Positions 1-8,148 of a stretch of 9,868 nucleotides of DNA are shown here, in pieces. The position numbers and the translations under genes were made by a program. Origin of the DNA: Caldilineaceae bacterium (lineage in GTDB: Bacteria > Chloroflexota > Anaerolineae > Caldilineales > Caldilineaceae). Below the pieces are notes generated by a model, which was given only the letters and a program-made list of their open reading frames with translations, made no database searches and was not told the DNA's origin. Positions within the stretch are counted from its first letter, which is position 1; the number at the start of each line of letters is the position of its first letter. The stretch lies in contig JAPPKT010000003.1 in assembly GCA_028819675.1 (NCBI GenBank), positions 2,047 through 11,914 of the forward strand, read 5' to 3'.

Positions 1-110
1 TTTTTGGTTTCGTGTAATTCCCAAAAATCTTCTCACCGGGTTTTTAAAATTTACTGCCAAAGGGGGCCGGCGCGGCCTCGGCGGCGGGGGGGGCCAGCCC
101 GCTGCACGTA
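1..110. other. Probable low-quality edge sequence that breaks helicase motif VI
   Basis: Read on the minus strand, the helicase reaches QRAG of motif VI at about 93-104, then an eight-G run (86-93) and a five-G run (62-66) produce an unlikely proline/arginine-rich tail and a stop at 51-53. Adding one base to the 62-66 run would let the frame continue as LAVNFK...PVRRF, open to base 1. That resembles the hydrophobic strand and RR/SHD-like segment that usually follows QRAGRAGR in such helicases. The first 60 bases are also unusually T/A-homopolymer rich. I infer sequencing or assembly error near a contig end rather than a true gene end. A genuine frameshift is the alternative. Confidence 0.6.
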
Positions 111-3100
111 ATTCGCCGTAGCCGGTGGGACGTTACGCATCAGAACCGCTTGCAGTTCACCTACATCCACTCCCAACTCGAATGTAGTTGAGCAGGAAAG
201 AACGTTCACATCGCCTCGGACAAAATCATTCTGAATCTTGCGCGCCTCTTCAGCTGTCCACTGAGCAGTATGTTCTTCCACTTTTATTGCCGTCGAATGA
301 AATGTCTGATACAAGTCACGATAATGATTCTCCTTTCGGCTCAATTCATCAAGTGTAATTGCCTGTAAGTGACCTTCACAGCCATATGTAGTGCAGATAC
401 CGCGCAACGAATGATAGGCTAGATTACGGCACTGGCTGCACTGCCAGATTTGGTCACCTGGCTGCATCGGCACCCACTCCCAAAAGGCATAATCCAGTTG
501 GTATCCGATTCCCAGCCTGCGGGGCAAAGAGGAACTCTGCAAATAACCATGTTGACGCCAAATACTATCGAGAGAACTCAAATGGTATTCCCAGATGGCC
601 TGCAGAGTGACTTTGGCTATATTTTCCTGATCCGGGTCCGCCTGATCAAGAGAGACGTTTGCCAACACCTTCTCCAGAATGTCGAGGCGCCCGTTGGAGG
701 CCCGCGCCGGCGCCCAACGAAGTAGGTGACGTGGCAGTTTTTCGTTCGAGTGCGACTGCCCTGTGACATAGCGGGCCTGGTTTCGGGGTGCAAATGCTTC
801 ATCCATGGGATCAACGTTTTCAGGAAAGCGGAAGGCCATATGACGTCGCAAAGTGTCAAACAGCAGTCGCAGAAGGACTTCAGCTTCTTTCTCACTTAAG
901 TTCCAGGGGGGGTTCAACAGAGGTGCAGGCGCTTGCCAACCCTGAGGCCAGCCCAAACGCAAGTGCAGTAGACCCGCCCCTTCCAGGCTCTGACTTCTGT
1001 CGAAAGGACTCAGTTCTTGCATGAGCCAAGTGCGCATCGTCCGTATTTTCTCGTCTCGGCCTGCTCGAATTCCAAAGATACCGGCCTCCTCAGCCTGTTC
1101 GCGCAAGCGTTCTGCAAGATCATCTAATCGTAATTCCCCGCGGCGAGCAGCTTCATCCTGATGCAACGACTTGTAGATCAAGCGACGTCGCAGGATGTTG
1201 TTGTAGGTGCGCTCCAAATAAGGGGCGAAGAAAGCCGCATCTTGGCGACTGTCCGCGAAGATGAGGAGTTTTCGACCTTGTCCTGGTTTTTCTTCCATCC
1301 TTTCGTCAAGGTCGGGTGGCAGTTCAGAGTAGAGAGCGGTGGAAAGCACGCTCACTGGCGCGTCCTGGCCAGTCAAGAAACGGTAGACTGCGCCACCACG
1401 CGATCGAGTGGCGCATTGCGGGCAGTACATACGCTCTTGTTCTGTGCCGTCAAATGGTGCTCGACGTACTTGTAGAGGCTTCTGGCACGAGCAACTCAGC
1501 GACTCGCTCCGGGAAACAACCTGCCCGCACCTCCGGCAAAGGGTATACGCCGACCAGTCGTCGCCATCGGCAAAATCCCCGACCTCTTCGTCCTCATTGG
1601 TTTCCGGCAAGTCATCACTGAGAATGAAGTAACGCAATGGCCGAGTTTCGGACCCGTAATTCCCATGGGGAATGCACAGATAGGTTGCCAGCTGGCCGTG
1701 GCGGGCCTCAATTATTTCTTCTGCCACAATGTAAGCTACCCCACATCGAGCGCACGTTGCAATCTCGAAAACCACCCCTTCACATGCAGGACATTTCTCG
1801 TGGCGACTGAGGAACAATTGAAATTTGCCGTCGGTATGGCCGTCGCCATAAAAGCAGGCAAAAGCTCCTTCGAGTGCGCGGGCGAATAGATGATAACGGG
1901 CAGGAACAATTGGCAGGCTGTCGTCTTCGGAACGTGCCTGTACTGCCAGATTAATTAGTTGGATTGTGGACTCTGTGGCTGCCCCTGCCTCCAACTCAGG
2001 AAATAGATTTTGGGCGCATTCGGTGAGGAAAAAGGGCTCCAGTTGCAGATCGCGTTGCAGTTGGCGCAATCGTTTTTCGCCGCGCAGTATCTCATGCAAC
2101 GCCTGGTATGGACCTGCTGCACCTTTTACGGCCATCACTACACTTTCAGGAAGGCCATATCGCTGACAGGACTTAGAAATTGCGCCAGTTGTATGGAATG
2201 AATCCGAATGATTCTCAAAAAGCTGACTCAGATCTTGGAAAAACGCAGGATCGCCCGTACCCCAAGGGTCGCCCAATTCGTTTGCAGACTTTCGCTCTGC
2301 ATCAAAGACATCCTCAGGGCTGAACAGTTCGCCAAAGAGTTGTTCAGCGAAATTGGCCGCATTGGGAAAGTCTTCGCGCCCCTTCCCTAAAGTCGCTGAA
2401 GTGGCAATACAAGTGAGTCGTCCCGATTCACTCTGCACAACTCGGTCCTTTAACCGCCGCAGTAGCATTGCCACTTCGATGCCACTAGCACCATCGTACA
2501 CATGTGCCTCGTCTACAACAATGAATCGCCAATGCTTGCCTGTGGAATCATCGAACAGAGATGTATCTTGGGGCCGAAGCAGCAGGTATTCCAGCATAGC
2601 GTAATTTGTTAGGAGAATGTGGGGTGGTCGTTCCTGCATCTCTTCACGGGCAAGCATTTCATTCGCCTGAGGATCGGTTTGCCACTCTTCCCGGAATTGT
2701 TGTTCGGCCACCGAGCGAGTATAACGAGTTTCGCCTATGTACCGCCCGAACGTAATGGTCGGATAGTTCTTGAGCAGTGTCCGAAGGCGCTTAAGTTGAT
2801 CATTTGCCAAAGCGTTCATTGGATAGAGCAACAAAGCTCGCACGCCGGGCTGACTCAGCGTACCCTTTTCTTCTTCGCGGAATAGATGTTCCAGAATTGG
2901 AATTAAGAAGCTTTCCGTCTTCCCCGACCCTGTCCCAGTTGCCACGATCAGGTTACGGCCTCGCTCAACGACATTTCTTATCGCCTTCTCCTGGTGAGTG
3001 TAGAGCGGTCGATCGAAGGGTATCGTGTCTCTCTCACAGAGGTCGCCGAAACTCTTATGCAGAAACCTCGCCTGCACCAGATCACTGATGGAATTTTCTG

Positions 3101-3275
3101 ATTTGAATGGTGGTGAAGCTTCTAGAAGAGGACCCTTCACTAATCGCTCCGGCTCATCCAGTTTCTGCCAAAACGCGAGGCGCAGTTCTTCGTTGCGAAA
3201 CGGGTAGATGGTCTTCAAGTACCGTTTGTATGTTGCTTCGATTTTTCGAGTAGTTTTGATTGGGTGCAGACTCAT
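51..3275 (-). CDS. Large SF2 DEAH-box helicase, Druantia DruE-like, 3' end broken or incomplete
   Basis: Probable ATP-dependent nucleic-acid translocase of an anti-phage module. Motifs in order: THQ near 93-95, Walker A GTGSGKT at 114-120, motif Ia YPMNALANDQ at 151-160, TNYAMLEYLL at 223-232, DEAH at 255-258, SAT at 293-295, LLIFADSRQDAAFF at 670-683, motif V STTFELGVDVGEL at 1029-1041, and QRAG of motif VI at 1058-1061. Cysteine pairs suggest zinc sites: C495/C498 with C508/C511, C580/C583 with C595/C597, C618/C621, and C946/C949 with C961/C966. About 340 residues separate the 670-683 motif from motif V, far more than in a compact SF2 helicase. The ATG at 3275 overlaps the upstream stop (ATGA) and has a strong ribosome binding site. 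The frame stops right after motif VI, so the rest of the second RecA domain and any DUF1998-type C-terminus are missing, probably through errors at the window edge. Helicase identity is very secure. The DruE assignment is inference from gene pairing and motif style. Confidence 0.93.
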   Translation of the reverse strand: MSLHPIKTTRKIEATYKRYLKTIYPFRNEELRLAFWQKLDEPERLVKGPLLEASPPFKSENSISDLVQARFLHKSFGDLCERDTIPFDRPLYTHQEKAIRNVVERGRNLIVATGTGSGKTESFLIPILEHLFREEEKGTLSQPGVRALLLYPMNALANDQLKRLRTLLKNYPTITFGRYIGETRYTRSVAEQQFREEWQTDPQANEMLAREEMQERPPHILLTNYAMLEYLLLRPQDTSLFDDSTGKHWRFIVVDEAHVYDGASGIEVAMLLRRLKDRVVQSESGRLTCIATSATLGKGREDFPNAANFAEQLFGELFSPEDVFDAERKSANELGDPWGTGDPAFFQDLSQLFENHSDSFHTTGAISKSCQRYGLPESVVMAVKGAAGPYQALHEILRGEKRLRQLQRDLQLEPFFLTECAQNLFPELEAGAATESTIQLINLAVQARSEDDSLPIVPARYHLFARALEGAFACFYGDGHTDGKFQLFLSRHEKCPACEGVVFEIATCARCGVAYIVAEEIIEARHGQLATYLCIPHGNYGSETRPLRYFILSDDLPETNEDEEVGDFADGDDWSAYTLCRRCGQVVSRSESLSCSCQKPLQVRRAPFDGTEQERMYCPQCATRSRGGAVYRFLTGQDAPVSVLSTALYSELPPDLDERMEEKPGQGRKLLIFADSRQDAAFFAPYLERTYNNILRRRLIYKSLHQDEAARRGELRLDDLAERLREQAEEAGIFGIRAGRDEKIRTMRTWLMQELSPFDRSQSLEGAGLLHLRLGWPQGWQAPAPLLNPPWNLSEKEAEVLLRLLFDTLRRHMAFRFPENVDPMDEAFAPRNQARYVTGQSHSNEKLPRHLLRWAPARASNGRLDILEKVLANVSLDQADPDQENIAKVTLQAIWEYHLSSLDSIWRQHGYLQSSSLPRRLGIGYQLDYAFWEWVPMQPGDQIWQCSQCRNLAYHSLRGICTTYGCEGHLQAITLDELSRKENHYRDLYQTFHSTAIKVEEHTAQWTAEEARKIQNDFVRGDVNVLSCSTTFELGVDVGELQAVLMRNVPPATANYVQRAGPPRRRGRAGPLWQ

Positions 3276-6200
3276 AACCTCTCCCCCAGAAGTTCATCGT
3301 CAAGATAAGGTCTAATCCAAGCCAATTCTTGGTCCTTTTTCAGCCGCCTAAGGGCCTGTTTCCTACCAATATGAGTGGATTCGTGATGCCTCTCGAAACC
3401 GGACTTGTCGAGATAAAGTCGATTGCAGTGCTGGCACTGAAATGGACTGAAGTCTTTAAAGAACAGTAGACGGGTAGACAGATCCAGACGTACAGATGCG
3501 ACACAGGTCAATAGTTGAAGGGTCCCATCTACATAGCTATCACCCGAAAGCAGGGCACAGTGCCGCACACGGCCCGTTTCTCGATCACGCAGATCATCGA
3601 TTATGACTGGTCCTAGACTGGTATCCAGAGTCATTTTCTGCCAGATCCAGCTAACCTCAAGCTCGTTTAGAAGGGTCAGTTCGCGCAATAGCTCCCCGGA
3701 ATCCCGGTTTCCCTGAATTGCTAACCATTCCGCGGCGGCTTGAGAATTTCTCTCCAACATAGTGACCGCTTCGCTAATGAGCAGTGAGGCATCACTAACA
3801 TCTTCCAGAAGCGCTGTCATGACTTCATCTAGAATAGTCCTCTCCAAGCGCAGGCTGCACAGCAACTCCAAACACTTTTTTCTCGGGACGGCCCGCAGCC
3901 TGCTCCGCAACACCCAGAGATGTAGTTTCTCTAACGGTTTGTCAACCCTCAGGTGTCTGAAATATCTCTCTAAATCATGATCAGAATGTTCTTCTTGTGC
4001 TAACCGATCAATTACCGCAGGACTAAACATCCAAAGTTGTGTAGACTTGTAAGCCGTGCGATTCAGCTTTTGGGTAGTCTCAGCCCAGCAAATAAGCCAC
4101 TTCAAAGTTAGGTTGTCTCGAAAATTCGTCAGGGCTTGATTGGTTATAAAGAGTTCGTGAGTTCGGTCTCCGTTGTGCTGATGAGAGAACAAAGCCAAGA
4201 GTTGCTCGGCATCAGCTTTGCCTTGGTCGCGCAACTGAACCAGTTCAGCATAGTGTCTCGACATATTAGGCGGATCGACCTGAAAGGTATTGGGCTGGTC
4301 TGTGGTGGGCCGCTGTGGCCGCTGGCTCACCCAGGGATTTACTGTTACGATTTCTGCCATATATGATTCCGATGAGACGTCTTGCTTGGGAAATCGCAAC
4401 TCGATTCGAGTCGAATCCTCTTTTTCTGAAGCCGACAGTGTGATTGGGGTCTCTACCCAGGGTCGATCCTGTGGCCAGAGAAGCAATTGTTTATTTCCAG
4501 GATGGGGATGCTCCCAGCTTACTCTTAGATGAATCTGGTAAGTTTCTTCCTCCCAATTGTATTGGACTCTTCCCACATCAGGGGTAAGATAGAGTAGGTC
4601 AACAACAACAGGTTGGACCTGTCCTACTATATGTACCACCAATTGCCAAAGTAGAGTCTCCTGCTTTTCCCTCCAGAGTCCCAGCACTTCGCTAAATGCA
4701 ACCGTCACCAGACGCTGTATTACATGTCGGTTCGGCGGGACGGCTCTTACAATTTGTCCATCGATATCAATCAAACGCCACCCGACATGAAACCTCTTAT
4801 CTTCAGCAGTTAGGGGGAAAACTACTCGCAGTTCAGCATTCGACGTAAGTCCATCGGGAAATACGGAAAACGGCCGGTTCTGCCATATCGATTCACTAGC
4901 ATTTGGCATTCCAGTGTAAAGTGACCATCGCAAACGCCTAATGGGAATCGATAGCAAGATGCTGGCGCCTGAATGGTGCGAAACCTGTAGCGACACTTCT
5001 TCAATGTTTGCCTCGACTTCGACCGAGTATTCCCGCTGACTCTCGCTCAACCAGTGCCTTCGCAATTCCAATCCCGCTTGCAACGGACTAGGTCGGAGCG
5101 ACGTATCCGCGTCGGTGACGATGCGCAGGCTAGCTGGTGCATCCGGCTGGGATAGGTGAACCGTATCATGCCCTTCAATTAAGATTTTGGGAATCATTCG
5201 CAATCCCAGCGTGTGGTTGTGCCCCAAGGGACCACGCACGATGATCTCGAATCTTCCGATAGGGTCGGTTCCGAGAAGCTCGTCGGTCGACAAATCCAAA
5301 CAGATTAGGTTTTCCTCTTTTTGATTTCGAATAGGCAGGTCGGATATTCGAAAGCTTCGAAAACCATTTGGTCGGCCATTCCCTTCTCCGCGTAACGATA
5401 TTTGCCATCGCTGGGGCTGGGTTGAGTCAATCACCAAAGTGGGAGGGCGACCGCAGTATAATGGAAAGTCGCTGTGCGGGACTCCCGCTAAGGGTTGTTC
5501 GCCGGCCTTAAAGAAAGGTCTTCTGCGTTTCCTTTCCCCGACTAGCTCAATCTGATGGACTTTGTCGCCTCTCTCATCTACTATTTCCAGTTTCCCAGGG
5601 GCCAGTTTCCATGATTCTAGGCGATAACTCTGCCATTGGCCCGTCATCTGGGGCAGTTGACTCAAATGTTGACTTCCCCCACTTATCTGCAAAGAATGGG
5701 TGCAAGGATACAAAAGCCAGCGGTCTCCCTGCTTGTGCCATTCTTGTTCGCTTAGTGCATCAGCTTCGTAGTCGTCAAACGGCTCCATTATTAGTAAGGG
5801 AATCGTCGCAATTCCTGGCAAAACCCATTTCTGCAGGGGTTGTTCAACCGAAAACAGTTGCACAACGTACTCTTCCGCTGGTAGAACAGGAAACAGATCA
5901 GTCGTTGCCTCGTATCGATAGCCGTTTTCGATTCTCTGGCGTACTGTTTTAATAAGATGATTCTGTTCGGCCACGGCTACGTGCCATTCCATTGCATTTG
6001 GCGCGTCGCGGCTAGGCATTTGTTGTGGTGGCAAGTCAAGCCTTACACCTGAAGTGTACGGCGCGACTTTGAGCACTGGCCTTTGCAGCCGAACCGGAGC
6101 ACGTATCCGCTGTGAGCGCACTTGCACTGGTCGCTGCTCTTGCCAGGTCTGATAAGCATTCAGGACTCGCTCTGGTAAGCCTACGGTGTCAATGTCAGAA

Positions 6201-6859
6201 TCCGCAGGGAAACGAAATAAATCTAAACAGCGTCCAACGAAATCCTCCGCTACAATGCCACCATGCCTCAAGAATCGAGAAACAGGCTTGGACAAGAATT
6301 CCAGTTCCTTAACTTGATTCCGCCATTCTGCCAACAGTGAATGGGGGTCTATGGCAATTCGATGAGGTTGGATTTCGTGGCGATACAGGAAGTCCAGGAA
6401 CTCCTCTAGGTGATGGTTTGGGATTCCGCCATGCAAAAGAATGGGGGTAACGTAGCGAAGTCCGCGACTATGATCAAATGTAGGCAAGTTATATTCTGAC
6501 AGGATCTGTAGGAAGCGTTGACCGCATTTGGTGGTATGACTGTCTCTGATCTTCAGCCTCTGTTTAGGGCCATGCCAAAATAGCCCCTCGTCGCCATAGT
6601 TATGAATACCCTCTAACACCAAGTAGAGAGCGAAAGTAAGTGGCCAAAGTGAGAAGACTTGGCTCAACTTGAAGTCTATCGTTGCTCTTTTCTGTACACG
6701 AAAGAATGTCGTTCTGAAAAGTAAACTACCTATCTCTTCCAGATCGTCTCGAGTGTATGCCAATTCCCCGAGTAGTAAGTCCCCTTCCCCTACTTCGTGA
6801 CGTAGCTGCTCTTCCCAAAAGCTAAGCCTTCTTCGATCCGTATTCATATCAGAGTACAT
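3272..6859 (-). CDS. 1195-aa protein of unknown function with C-terminal C2H2 zinc finger, possible DruH-like partner
   Basis: I do not recognise a catalytic motif. The N-terminal part (1-260) looks mostly helical and contains a distinctive YVTPILLHGGIP segment at 136-147. From about 265 to 850 there are many short alternating hydrophobic, probably beta, stretches with Pro/Gly turns, suggesting repeated beta-sandwich modules. From about 870 to 1070 it looks helical again. Near the end, C1142-x2-C1145-x12-H1158-x4-H1163 forms an almost canonical C2H2 finger with the expected aromatic residues, followed by a basic segment (RKQALRRLKK). No signal peptide is visible; the hydrophobic run near 69-85 is too short and isolated to call a membrane segment. 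The ATG at 6859 has AAGGAAG nine bases upstream; Met5 is a possible later start. It is coupled to the helicase by ATGA. The pairing resembles DruH of type III Druantia, but I cannot confirm homology. A role in nucleic-acid recognition or as a helicase partner is inferred. Confidence 0.9.
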   Translation of the reverse strand: MYSDMNTDRRRLSFWEEQLRHEVGEGDLLLGELAYTRDDLEEIGSLLFRTTFFRVQKRATIDFKLSQVFSLWPLTFALYLVLEGIHNYGDEGLFWHGPKQRLKIRDSHTTKCGQRFLQILSEYNLPTFDHSRGLRYVTPILLHGGIPNHHLEEFLDFLYRHEIQPHRIAIDPHSLLAEWRNQVKELEFLSKPVSRFLRHGGIVAEDFVGRCLDLFRFPADSDIDTVGLPERVLNAYQTWQEQRPVQVRSQRIRAPVRLQRPVLKVAPYTSGVRLDLPPQQMPSRDAPNAMEWHVAVAEQNHLIKTVRQRIENGYRYEATTDLFPVLPAEEYVVQLFSVEQPLQKWVLPGIATIPLLIMEPFDDYEADALSEQEWHKQGDRWLLYPCTHSLQISGGSQHLSQLPQMTGQWQSYRLESWKLAPGKLEIVDERGDKVHQIELVGERKRRRPFFKAGEQPLAGVPHSDFPLYCGRPPTLVIDSTQPQRWQISLRGEGNGRPNGFRSFRISDLPIRNQKEENLICLDLSTDELLGTDPIGRFEIIVRGPLGHNHTLGLRMIPKILIEGHDTVHLSQPDAPASLRIVTDADTSLRPSPLQAGLELRRHWLSESQREYSVEVEANIEEVSLQVSHHSGASILLSIPIRRLRWSLYTGMPNASESIWQNRPFSVFPDGLTSNAELRVVFPLTAEDKRFHVGWRLIDIDGQIVRAVPPNRHVIQRLVTVAFSEVLGLWREKQETLLWQLVVHIVGQVQPVVVDLLYLTPDVGRVQYNWEEETYQIHLRVSWEHPHPGNKQLLLWPQDRPWVETPITLSASEKEDSTRIELRFPKQDVSSESYMAEIVTVNPWVSQRPQRPTTDQPNTFQVDPPNMSRHYAELVQLRDQGKADAEQLLALFSHQHNGDRTHELFITNQALTNFRDNLTLKWLICWAETTQKLNRTAYKSTQLWMFSPAVIDRLAQEEHSDHDLERYFRHLRVDKPLEKLHLWVLRSRLRAVPRKKCLELLCSLRLERTILDEVMTALLEDVSDASLLISEAVTMLERNSQAAAEWLAIQGNRDSGELLRELTLLNELEVSWIWQKMTLDTSLGPVIIDDLRDRETGRVRHCALLSGDSYVDGTLQLLTCVASVRLDLSTRLLFFKDFSPFQCQHCNRLYLDKSGFERHHESTHIGRKQALRRLKKDQELAWIRPYLDDELLGERL
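3278..3287 (-). promoter_or_regulatory. Ribosome binding site of the helicase gene
   Basis: On the minus strand GGGGGAGAGG ends two bases before the ATG at 3275. It lies inside the last codons of the upstream gene, whose TGA overlaps the ATG. The strong site plus ATGA overlap points to translational coupling and matched production of the two proteins. It also supports this start codon. Confidence 0.7.
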
Positions 6860-6934
6860 AGTCGTGTGCTTCCTTTTCGTCAGTGCAAGTGACCAGACAA
6901 AGGTGGGCTACCAGCTTCCTCCCTCCGAAATCGG
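6860..6934 (-). other. 75-bp spacer between sugar operon and helicase module; no clear promoter or terminator
   Basis: Apart from the ribosome binding site at 6869-6875, I see little. A perfect 4-bp inverted repeat with a 2-base loop (CCGATTTCGG on the minus strand, 6925-6934) sits immediately after the oxidoreductase stop, but it is too short and has no T-tract to be called a terminator. TTGTCT and TTGCAC could serve as -35 boxes, yet neither has a recognisable -10 at 16-18 bases. Either the module is read through from the sugar operon or its promoter is non-canonical. By hand count the spacer is 41/75 G+C, between the two flanking compositions. Confidence 0.5.
6869..6875 (-). promoter_or_regulatory. 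Ribosome binding site of the 1195-aa gene
   Basis: AAGGAAG on the minus strand lies nine bases before the ATG at 6859, normal Shine-Dalgarno spacing. This favours that ATG over the in-frame ATG at 6847. Confidence 0.6.
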
Positions 6935-8086
6935 TTACCCAGTTACGAAGACCCACCGCCTCTGCTGGTGACTCTCGAGGATGGCCTCGCAGAGAAGGAT
7001 CTCTTTGTGGCCGTCGGCGAAGGTGGGGAAGGGTTGGGGGGCGTTGAGGTCGCCGGCGGCGATGTAGTCGTAGAAGGACTTGAAGGAGTGCTTGAAGGAG
7101 TCGTCGTAGCCTTCGTTGTGGCCGCCGGGATAACCGATGTGGGCGAGGGCGGCTTCGGAGACGAGGCCGGGGTCGCGGAGCAGGAGTTGGTTGGGCTGGT
7201 TGCGGTGGCCGATCCAGAGCTCGTTGGGCTGCTCGCTGTTCCAGGCGACTGAGGCTTCGGAGCCGGCGATCTCGTAGCGTAGGCAGTTTTTGCGGCCGGC
7301 GGTTATCTGCGAAACCCAAAGTGAGCCATGGGCGCCGTTGGAGAAGCGGAGGAGGGCGGCGCCGCTGTCTTCGGTCTCGATGTCGATAGACTCGGTGGCG
7401 TCGGGGGCCTGCACCTTGGCGGAGAAGGTCTCGACTTCGCCGAGAGGCCGCTGGCGGGTGGTGTGGACGGTCTTGAGGTCGGCCTGGACGGCGGTGACGG
7501 AGAGGCCGGTTATGAACTGGACGAGGTCGAGCCAGTGGGTGCCGATGTCGGCGACGGCGCGCAGTTTGCCGCCCTCGCCGCTGAGGACGCGCCAGTTGTA
7601 GTCGGTGGGATAGAGGAGCCAGTCCTGCACGTAGCTGCCGGTGATGGAGTGGATGCGGCCGAGGGCGCCGCTCTGGATCATGTCGCGGACTTCCCAGTTG
7701 AGCGGGTAGAAGCGCATGTTGTAGTTGACGCCGGCGGCGAGTCCGCTCTCGCTGGCCAACTGCACGAGCGCGCCGGATTCGGCTGAGGTCATGGCGAGCG
7801 GCTTTTCGCAGTGCACGTGTTTGCCGGCCTGGAGGGCCTGGCTTGCTTGCTCGAAGTGATGGCGATTGGGGGAGGTGATGTGTACGGCTTCGATCTCGCC
7901 GTCGGCCAGGAGGTCGGCAAAGTCGCTGTATGCTTTGGGGATGCCGAGGTCGGCGGCGGCGCGCTGGGATTTCTCGGCGGATGAGCCGAGGATGCCGGCC
8001 ACGTTGATGCCCAGGCGGCGGAGCCCTTCGGTATGGGCGGGGCCCATGAAACCGGTTCCGACTATGGCAACGTTAGAGACGCTCAT
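6935..8086 (-). CDS. Gfo/Idh/MocA-family NAD(P)-dependent oxidoreductase
   Basis: Cytoplasmic dehydrogenase acting on a sugar, inositol or related polyol, by family. The 383 residues are typical in length. The N-terminal Rossmann fold begins at once with AIVGTGFMG (GxGxxG at 10-15). EKPLAMT at 94-100 carries the conserved EKP lysine (K95), and [10 protein letters not shown] at 179-188 carries the D-x-G-x-H-x-x-D motif whose His (184) is the usual catalytic residue. The rest fits the alpha/beta C-terminal substrate domain. The start at 8086 has GAGGTGA four bases upstream. It follows two sugar ABC permeases in the same direction after a 62-bp gap, so it probably oxidises the imported sugar or a product of it. 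The exact substrate is not deducible. The gene shares the high G+C of the permeases, and its last codons mark where composition begins to fall. Confidence 0.95.
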   Translation of the reverse strand: MSVSNVAIVGTGFMGPAHTEGLRRLGINVAGILGSSAEKSQRAAADLGIPKAYSDFADLLADGEIEAVHITSPNRHHFEQASQALQAGKHVHCEKPLAMTSAESGALVQLASESGLAAGVNYNMRFYPLNWEVRDMIQSGALGRIHSITGSYVQDWLLYPTDYNWRVLSGEGGKLRAVADIGTHWLDLVQFITGLSVTAVQADLKTVHTTRQRPLGEVETFSAKVQAPDATESIDIETEDSGAALLRFSNGAHGSLWVSQITAGRKNCLRYEIAGSEASVAWNSEQPNELWIGHRNQPNQLLLRDPGLVSEAALAHIGYPGGHNEGYDDSFKHSFKSFYDYIAAGDLNAPQPFPTFADGHKEILLCEAILESHQQRRWVFVTG

Positions 8087-8090
8087 TGTT

Positions 8091-8097
8091 TCACCTC
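8091..8097 (-). promoter_or_regulatory. Ribosome binding site of the oxidoreductase gene
   Basis: GAGGTGA on the minus strand sits four bases before the ATG at 8086, a strong Shine-Dalgarno match that fixes the start. The rest of the 62-bp spacer (8087-8148) shows no convincing promoter or hairpin, consistent with read-through from the permease genes. Confidence 0.65.
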
Positions 8098-8148
8098 ATA
8101 GAATTGGTTGTACAGCCAGATACATTAGCCGACCGACAGAAGCTGCGT

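Noticed and set aside
51..6859. DISARM or Dpd system
   Set aside because: No DrmB, methylase, phospholipase D-like protein or other Dpd gene is visible. The two-gene layout fits Druantia type III better, though the left side is cut off.
6915..6926. Strong purine-rich Shine-Dalgarno-like GGAGGGAGGAAG just after the oxidoreductase stop
   Set aside because: The nearest possible start (TTG) is about 14 bases away and opens only a few codons, so no gene uses it.
6925..6934. Short palindrome CCGATTTCGG after the oxidoreductase stop as a terminator
   Set aside because: Only a 4-bp stem with a 2-base loop and no T-tract follows it, so it would not act as an intrinsic terminator.
6849..7319. Minus-strand 156-aa open frame rich in Arg and Pro
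   Set aside because: Out-of-frame reading of the oxidoreductase gene on the same strand; biased composition and no family resemblance.
7328..7786. Plus-strand 152-aa open frame rich in Val, Gly, Asp and Glu
   Set aside because: It is the antisense shadow of the GC-rich oxidoreductase gene, low in complexity and without motifs. The same applies to 6968-7252 and 9135-9560.
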